Assembly: GCA_026874595.1 (NCBI GenBank)
Contig: CM049315.1
Coordinates: 17,627,664-17,691,663 of the forward strand
Direction of reading: 5' to 3'
From: Sipunculus nudus
Lineage: Eukaryota > Annelida > Sipuncula > Golfingiida > Sipunculidae
DNA length: 64,000 bases
The notes beneath the pieces were generated by a model that was given only the letters and a program-made list of their open reading frames with translations, had not been told where the DNA came from and did no database searches. Shown here piece after piece: positions 56,201-64,000 of the stretch (position 1 is the first letter of the stretch; each line of letters begins with the position of its first letter). A program made the translations under genes and the position numbers.

Positions 56201-59200
56201 ATACACAGAGGGGTCCCCATCAAGCAATTTCGCAAATTGCCAGCAATTCAGCAACTTTGTAGTTCTCTGAATGCTCAGGTAGGCTGAGTCCCGGGGATCA
56301 TACACTGTGGGGCTCGCTTCCAGCAATTCCGCAAATTGCCGGCAATTTAACAACTTGGTAGTTCTCTGAATCTCCCGGTAGGTTGAGCCCCCGCCGGTCA
56401 AACACAGAGGGGTCCCCATCTAGCAATTTCGCAAAGTGCTGGCAATTAAGCAACTTTGTTGTTCCCTGAATCTCCCGGTAGGGTGAGCCCCCACCAGTCA
56501 AACAAAGAGGGATCCCCATCTTGTAATTTTGCAATTGCCGACAATTTAGCAACTTTGTAGTTCCCTGAATCCTCCGGTAGGGTGAGCTCCTTGGATCATA
56601 CACTGAGGGGCTCCCATCCAGCCATTCCGCAGGCAATTAAGCAACTTTGTTGTTGCCTGAATCTCCCGGTAGGGTGAGCCCCCACCAGTCAAACAAAGAG
56701 GGGTCCCCATCTAGTAATTTTGCAATTGCCGACAATTTAGCAACTTTGTAGTTCCCTGAATCCTCCGGTGGGGTGAGCTCCTTGGATCATACACTGAGGG
56801 GCTCCCATCCAGCCATTCCGCAAATTGCAAGCAATTTAGCAAATTGTAGTTCACTGAATCCTCTGGTAGAGTGAGCCCCATCTGGTCAAACCCAGAGGGG
56901 TCCTCACCTAGCAATTTTGCAAATTGCCGGCAATTTAGCAATTTTGTAGTTCTCTGAATCCCCCGGTAGGGTGAGCCCCCGACGGTCAAACACAGAAGGG
57001 TCCCCATCTAGCAATTTCGCAAATTGCTGGCAATTAAGCAACTTTGTTGTTCCCTGAATCTCCCGGTAGGGCGAGTCCCCGCCGGTCAAACACTGAGGGC
57101 TCCCATCCAGCAATTCCGCAAATTGCCGGCAATCAGACTACTTTGAAGTTCCCTGATTCCTCCGGTAAAAATGAGCCCCATCTGGGCATACACAGAGGGT
57201 CCCCATCAAGCAATTTCGCAAATTGCCAGCAATTCAACAACTTTGTAGTTCTCTGAATGCTCAGGTAGGCTGAGTCCCGGGGATCATACACTGAGGGGCT
57301 CGCTTCCAGCAATTCCTCAAATTGCCGGCAATATAACAACTTGGTAGTTCTCTGAATCTCCCGGTAGGTTGAGCCCCCGCCGGTAAAACACAGAGGGGTC
57401 CCCATCTAGCAATTTCGCAAAGTGCTGGCAATTAAGCAACTTTGTTGTTCCCTGAATCTCCCGGTAGGGCGAGTCCCCGCCGGTCAAACACAGAGGTGTC
57501 CCCATGTAGCAATTCCGCAAACTGCCGGCAATTTAGCAACTTTGTAGTTCTAAGAATCCTCCGTTAGGGTGACCCCCGGGGATCATACACTGACGGGCTC
57601 CCTTCCACCAATTTCGCAAATTGCCGGCAATTTCGGAACTTTATAGTTCTCTGAATCCCCCTGTAGGGTGAGCCCCGCCGGTCAAACACAGAGGGGCACC
57701 CATGTAGCAATTCCGCAAATTGCTGGCAATTTAGCAACTTTGTAATTCCCTGAATCCTCCGTTAGGGTGAGCCCACTTCGGCTATACACAGAGGGGTCCC
57801 CATCTAGCAATTCCGTAAATTGCCGGCAATTTAGCAACTTTGTAGTTCCCTGAATCCTCCGGTAGGGTGAGCCCCGGGGATCATACACTGATAGGGCTCC
57901 CATCAAGCAATTCCGCAAATTGCCGGCAATTTAGCAACTTTGTTGTTCTCTGAATCCCCGGTAGGGTGAGCCCCCACCAGTCAAACAAAGAGGGGTCCCC
58001 ATCTAGTAATTTTGCAATTGCCGACAATTTAGCAACTTTGTAGTTCCCTGAATCCTCCGGTAGGGTGAGCTCCTTGGATCATACACTGAGGGGCTCCCAT
58101 CCAGCCATTCCGCAAATTGCAAGCAATTTAGCAAATTGTAGTTCACTGAATCCTCTGGTAGAGTGAGCCCCATCTGGTCAAACCCAGAGGGGTCCTCACC
58201 TAGCAATTTTGCAAATTGCTGGCAATTAAGCAACTTTGAAATTCCCTGAATCTCCTGGTAGGGCGAGCCCCCGACGGGCATACACTGAGGGGCTCCCATA
58301 CAGCAATTCCGCAAATTGCCGGCAATTTAGCAACTTTTTAGTTCTCTGAATCCTCGGGTAAAGTGAGCCCCATCTGGTCAAACACAGAGGGATCCCTTCT
58401 ATCAATTTCGCATATTGCTGGCAATTAAGCAACTTTGTAGTTCCCTAAATCTCCCGGTAGGGCGAGCCTCGGACGGTCATACACTGAGGGGCTCCCATCC
58501 AGCAATTCCGCAAATTGCCGGCAATTTAGCAACTTTGTATTTCCTTGAATGCTCAGGTAGGATGAGTCCCGGGGATCATACACTGAGGGGCTCCCTTCCA
58601 GCAATTCCGCTAATTGCCGGCAATTAAACAACTTGGTAGTTCTCTGAATCTCCCGGTAGGTTAAGCCCCCGCCGGTCAAACACAGAGGGGTCCCCATCTC
58701 GCAATTTCGCAAATTGCTGGCAATTAAGCAACTTTGTTGTTCCCTGAATCTCCCGGTAGGGCGAGTCCCCGCCAGTCAAACACAGAGGGGTCCCCATCTA
58801 GCAATTTTGCAAATTGCTGGCAATTAGACAACTTTGAAGTTCCCTGAATCTCCCGGTAGTGTGAGCCCTCGATGGTCACACACTGAGGGGCTCCCATCCA
58901 GCAATTCCGCAAATTGCCGGCAAGTTAGCAACTTTGTAGTTCCCTGAATGCTCCGGTAGGATGAGCCCCGGGGACCATACACTGAGGGGCTCCCATCCAG
59001 CAATTACGCAAATTGCCGGCAACTTAGCAAATTTGTAGTTCTCCGAATCATCCGGTAAAGTGAGCCGCATCTGGTCAAACTCAGAGGGGTATCCATCTAG
59101 CAAGTATGCGAATTGCTGGCAATTAAGCAACTTTGTTGTTCCCTGAATCTCCCGGTAGGGCGAGTTCCCGCCGGTCAAACACTGAGGGGCTCCCATCCAG

Positions 59201-62200
59201 CAATTCCGCAAATTGCCGGCAATCAGACAACTTTGAAGTTCCTAGATTCCTCCGGTAAAAATGAGCCCCATCTGGGCATACACAGAGGGGTCCCCATCAA
59301 GCAATTTCGCAAATTGCCAGCAATTCAGCAACTTTGTAGTTCTCTGAATGCTCAGGTAGGCTGAGTCCCGGGGATCATACACTGAGGGGCTCGCTTCCAG
59401 CAATTCCGCAAATTGCCGGCAATTTAACAACTTGGTAGTTCTCTGAATCTCCCGGTAGGTTGAGCCCCCGCCGGTCAAACACAGAGGGGTCCCCATCTAG
59501 CAATTTCGCAAAGTTCTGGCAATTAAGCAACTTTGTTGTTGCCTGAATCTCCCGGTAGGGTGAGCCCCCACCAGTCAAACAAAGAGGGGTCCCCATCTAG
59601 TAATTTTGCAATTGCCGACAATTTAGCAACTTTGTAGTTCCCTGAATCCTCCGGTAGGGTGAGCTCCTTGGATCATACACTGAGGGGCTCCCATCCAGCC
59701 ATTCCGCAGGCAATTAAGCAACTTTGTTGTTGCCTGAATCTCCCGGTAGGGTTAGCCCCCACCAGTCAAACAAAGAGGGGTCCCCATCTAGTAATTTTGC
59801 AATTGCCGACAATTTAGCAACTTTGTAGTTCCCTGAATCCTCCGGTAGGGTGAGCTCCTTGGATCATACACTGAGGGGCTCCCATCCAGCCATTCCGCAA
59901 ATTGCAAGCAATTTAGCAAATTGTAGTTCACTGAATCCTCTGGTAGAGTGAGCCCCATCTGGTCAAACCCAGAGGGGTCCTCACCTAGCAATTTTGCAAA
60001 TTGCTGGCAATTAAGCAACTTTGAAATTCCCTGAATCTCCTGGTAGGGCGAGCCCCCGACGGGCATACACTGAGGGGCTCCCATACAGCAATTCCGCAAA
60101 TTGCCGGCAATTTAGCAACTTTTTAGTTCTCTGAATCCTCTGGTAAAGTGAGCCCCATCTGGTCAAACACAGAGGGATCCCTTCTATCAATTTCGCATAT
60201 TGCTTGCAATTAATCAACTTTGTAGTTCCCTAAATCTCCCGGTAGGGCGAGCCTCGGACGGTCATACACTGAGGGGCTCCCATCCAGCAATTCCGCAAAT
60301 TGCCGGCAATTTAGCAACTTTGTAGTTCCTTGAATGCTCAGGTAGGGTGAGTCCCGGGGATCATACACTGAGGGGCTCCCTTCCAGCAATTCCGCTAATT
60401 GCCGGCAATTAAACAACTTGGTAGTTCTCTGAATCTCCCGGTAGGTTAAGCCCCCGCCGGTCAAACACAGAGGGGTCCGCATCTCGCAATTTCGCAAATT
60501 GCTGGCAATTAAGCAACTTTGTTGTTCCCTGAATCTCCCGGTAGGGCGAGTCCCCGCCAGTCAAACACAGAGGGGTCCCCATCTAGCAATTTTGCAAATT
60601 GCTGGCAATTAGACAACTTTGAAGTTCCCTGAATCTCCCGGTAGTGTGAGCCCTCGATGGTCACACACTGAGGGGCTCCCATCCAGCAATTCCGCAAATT
60701 GCCGGCAAGTTAGCAACTTTGTAGTTCCCTGAATGCTCCGGTAGGATGAGCCATGGGGACCATACACTGAGGGGCTCCCATCCAGCAATTACGCAAATTG
60801 CCGGCAACTTAGCAAATTTGTAGTTCTCCGAATCATCCGGTAAAGTGAGCCGCATCTGGTCAAACTCAGAGGGGTATCCATCTAGCAAGTATGCGAATTG
60901 CTGGCAATTAAGCAACTTTGTTGTTCTCTGAATCTCCCGGTAGGGCGAGTTCCCGCCGGTCAAACACTGAGGGGCTCCCATCCAGCAATTCCGCAAATTG
61001 CTGGCAATCAGACAACTTTGAAGTTCCCTGATTCCTCCGGTAAAAATGAGCCCCATCTGGGCATACACAGAGGGGTCCCCATCAAGCAATTTCGCGAATT
61101 GCCAGCAATTCAGCAACTTTGTAGTTCTCTGAATGCTCAGGTAGGCTGAGTCCCGAGGATCATACACTGAGGGGCTCGCTTCCAGCAATTCCGCAAATTG
61201 CCGGCAATTTAACAACTTGGTAGTTCTCTGAATCTCCCGGTAGGTTGAGCCCCCGCCGGTCAAACACAGAGGGGTCCCCATCTAGCAATTTCGCAAAGTG
61301 CTGGCAATTAAGCAACTTTGTTGTTCCCTGAATCTCCCGGTAGGGTGAGCCCCCACCAGTCAAACAAAGAGGGGTCCCCATCTAGTAATTTTGCAATTGC
61401 CGACAATTTAGCAACTTTGTAGTTCCCTGAATCCTCCGGTAGGGTGAGCTCCTTGGATCATACACTGAGGGGCTCCCATCCAGCCATTCCGCAAATTGCA
61501 AGCAATTTAGCAAATTGTAGTTCACTGAATCCTCCGGTAGAGTGAGCCCCATCTGGTCAAACCCAGAGGGGTCCTCACCTAGCAATTTTGCAAATTGCTG
61601 GCAATTAAGCAACTTTGAAATTCCCTGAATCTCCTGGTAGGGCGAGCCCCCGACGGGCATACACTGAGGGGCTCCCATACAGCAATTCCGCAAATTGCCG
61701 GCAATTTAGCAACTTTTTAGTTCTCTGAATCCTCGGGTAAAATGAGCCCCATCTGGTCAAACACAGAGGGATCCCTTCTATCAATTTCGCATATTGCTTG
61801 CAATTAATCAACTTTGTAGTTCCCTAAATCTCCCGGTAGGGCGAGCCTCGGACGGTCATACACTGAGGGGCTCCCATCCAGCAATTCCGCAAATTGCCGG
61901 CAATTTAGCAACTTTGTAGTTCCTTGAATGCTCAGGTAGGGTGAGTCCCGGGGATCATACACTGAGGGGCTCCCTTCCAGCAATTCCGCTTATTGCCGGC
62001 AATTAAACAACTTGGTAGTTCTCTGAATCTCCCGGTAGGTTAAGCCCCCGCCGGTCAAACACAGAGGGGTCCGCATCTCGCAATTTCGCAAATTGCTGGC
62101 AATTAAGCAACTTTGTTGTTCCCTGAATCTCCCGGTAGGGCGAGTCCCCGCCAGTCAAACACAGAGGGGTCCCCATCTAGCAATTTTGCAAATTGCTGGC

Positions 62201-63894
62201 AATTAGACAACTTTGAAGTTCCCTGAATCTCCCGGTACTGTGAGCTCTCGATGGTCACACACTGAGGGGCTCCCATCCAGGAATCCCGCAAATTGCCGGC
62301 AATTTAGCAATTTTGTAGTTCTCTGAATCCCCCGGTAGGGTGAGCCCCCGACGGTCAAACACAGAGGGGTCCCCATCTAGCAATTTCGCAAATTGCTGGC
62401 AATTAAGCAACTTTGTTGTTCCCTGAATCTCCCGGTAGGGCGAGTCCCCGCCGGTCAAACACTGAGGGGCTCCCATCCAGCAATTCCGCAAATTGCCGGC
62501 AATCAGACTACTTTGAAGTTCCCTGATTCCTCCGGTAAAAATGAGCCCCATCTGGGCATACACAGAGGGGTCCCCATCAAGCAATTTCGCAAATTGCCAG
62601 CAATTCAGCAACTTTGTAGTTCTCTGAATGCTCAGGTAGGCTGAGTCCCGGGGATCATACACTGAGGGGCTCGCTTCCAGCAATTCCGCAAATTGCCGGC
62701 AATTTAACAACTTGGTAGTTCTCTGAATCTCCCGGTAGGTTGAGCCCCGCCGGTCAAACACAGAGGGGTCCCCATCTAGCAATTTCGCAAAGTGCTGGCA
62801 ATTAAGCAACTTTGTAGTTCCCTGAATCTCCCGGTAGGGCGAGTCCCCGCCGGTCAAACACAGAGGGGTCCCCATGTAGCAATTCCGCAAACTGCCGGCA
62901 ATTTAGCAACTTTGTAGTTCTAAGAATCCTCTGTTAGGGTGACCCCCGGGGATCATACACTGACGGGCTCCCTTCCACCAATTTCGCAAATTGCCGGCAA
63001 TTTCGCAACTTTATAGTTCCCTGAATCCTTCGGTAGGGTGAGCCCCGGGGATCATACACTGATAGGGCTCCCATCAAGCAATTCCGCAAATTGCCGGCAA
63101 TTTAGCAACTTTGTTGTTCTCTGAATCCCCGGTAGGGTGAGCCCCCACCAGTCAAACAAAGAGGGGTCCCCATCTAGTAATTTTGCAATTGCCGACAATT
63201 TAGCAACTTTGTAGTTCGCTGAATCCTCCGGTGGGGTGAGCTCCTTGGATCATACACTTAGGGGCTCCCATCCAGCCATTCCGCAAATTGCAAGCAATTT
63301 AGCAAATTGTAGTTCACTGAATCCTCTGGTAGAGTGAGCCCCATCTGGTCAAACCCAGAGGGGTCCTCACCTAGCAATTTGGAAATTGCTGGCAATTAAG
63401 CAACTTTGAAATTCCCTGAATCTCCTGGTAGGGCGAGCCCCCGACGGGCATACACTGAGGGGCTCCCATCCAGCAATTCCGCAAATTGCCGGCAATTTAG
63501 CAACTTTTTAGTTCTCTGAATCCTCGGGTAAAGTGAGCCCCATCTGGTCAAACACAGAGGGATCCCTTCTATCAATTTCGCATATTGCTGGCAATTAAGC
63601 AACTTTGTAGTTCCCTAAATCTCCCGGTAGGGCGAGCCTCGGACGGTCATACACTGAGGGGCTCCCATCCAGCAATTCCGCAAATTGCCGGCAATTTATC
63701 AACTTTTTAGTTCCTTGAATGCTCAGGTAGGGAGAGTCCCGGGGATCATACACTGAGGGGCTCCCTTCCAGCAATTCCGCTAATTGCCGGCAATTAAACA
63801 ACTTGGTAGTTCTCTGAATCTCCCGGTAGGTTAAGCCCCCGCCGGTCAAACACAGAGGGGTCCCCATCTCGCAATTTCGCAAATTGCTGGCAAT
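53259..63894. repeat. 10,636-bp super-unit, a condensed copy of the preceding 21,468 bp
   Basis: A rare variant, GCAATTGGACA, marks the start at 31887, 53355 and 63991, giving super-units of 21,468 and 10,636 bp. Within the second, blocks correspond in order to the first (54131 to 32663; 55647 to 36769; 59788 to 43093; 62393 to 51757), but inner higher-order units are present in fewer copies. Confidence 0.8.
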
Positions 63895-64000
63895 TAAGCA
63901 ACTTTGTTGTTCCCTGAATCTCCCGGTAGGGCGAGTCCCCGCCAGTCAAACACAGAGGGGTCCCCATCTAGCAATTTTGCAAATTGCTGGCAATTGGACA

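Larger units (their letters stand above)
31792..64000. repeat. giant satellite array of 99-100 bp monomers
   Basis: From about 31792 to the window end the DNA is an unbroken head-to-tail array. GTTCCCTGAAT-type boxes recur at 31805, 31905, 32005 and 32105. Each monomer carries a CCCGGTAGGG-like box, an ACACAGAGGGGTCCCCAT or ACACTGAGGGGCTCCCAT box, and palindromic AATTGC elements. Monomers fall into several variant types arranged in higher-order units, and copies of the same type are nearly identical. Frequent minus-strand open frames of 60-211 codons are products of the repeat. Confidence 0.97.

Noticed and set aside
31942-63882. Dozens of overlapping ORFs of 60-211 codons in the satellite, on both strands
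   Set aside because: They repeat with the monomer, shift frame with 99/100-bp length changes, overlap each other on the same strand and show no independent conservation; they are by-products of a stop-poor repeat.
31792-64000. CENP-B box in the satellite monomer
   Set aside because: TTTCGCAAATTGC.GG resembles part of the motif, but key positions differ, so I do not claim it.
31792-64000. CRISPR-like array
   Set aside because: The periodic sequence is a continuous satellite; there are no unique spacers between constant repeats and no cas genes.

Overview
The window looks like metazoan DNA, probably from a marine invertebrate, and reads as three joined territories. I cannot name the species. 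Eukaryotic signs are the TATA boxes, AATAAA poly(A) signals, eukaryotic-type tRNA genes (tRNA-Arg CCG and tRNA-Asn GTT), dispersed diverged repeats and a giant satellite array. There are no bacterial operons or Shine-Dalgarno sites.

Region 1 (about 1-22.8 kb) is compact. It holds intronless genes in small paralogous families and looks like part of a large nuclear double-stranded DNA virus, free or integrated. Leftward genes are: a 653-residue RING protein with a SUMO-interaction-like motif; a retropepsin-like protein with a broken partial copy; a zinc-ribbon protein sharing a module with it; and four small helical proteins. Rightward genes are: three tandem zinc-ribbon proteins (15.2-20.1 kb), an FG-repeat protein and one or two small ORFs. 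The RING abundance and family expansion recall large DNA viruses of marine invertebrates, but I see no capsid, polymerase or terminase gene, so I assign no family.

The most unusual signal is non-coding. Two copies of the same promoter (TGACGTCA, exactly 14 bp, TATATAAG) lie at 7881-7910 (+) and 13720-13749 (-). Each faces a roughly 0.6-1 kb tract without a convincing ORF that carries a series of short hairpins. In the first tract the loop is TGTACT; in the second the loops are 9 nt and end in TTACT on the + strand. Stem sequences change with pairing mostly kept. The first tract ends in tandem AATAAA signals. A dense cluster of ETS-type sites lies at 14.09-14.60 kb behind the second promoter.

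Region 2 (about 22.8-31.8 kb) is more AT-rich and host-like. It has diverged copies of a roughly 330-bp repeat, microsatellites and long stretches without genes. It contains one intact RING gene (27958-28824, -) that is clearly paralogous to the RING gene at 2.1-4.1 kb, linking the two territories.

Region 3 (about 31.8 kb to the end) is a satellite of 99-100 bp monomers in three tiers: monomers, higher-order units of 2091, 3077 and 2681 bp, and super-units of 21,468 and 10,636 bp. Each monomer carries palindromic AATTGC elements. Its many minus-strand open frames are by-products of the repeat and are not annotated as genes.
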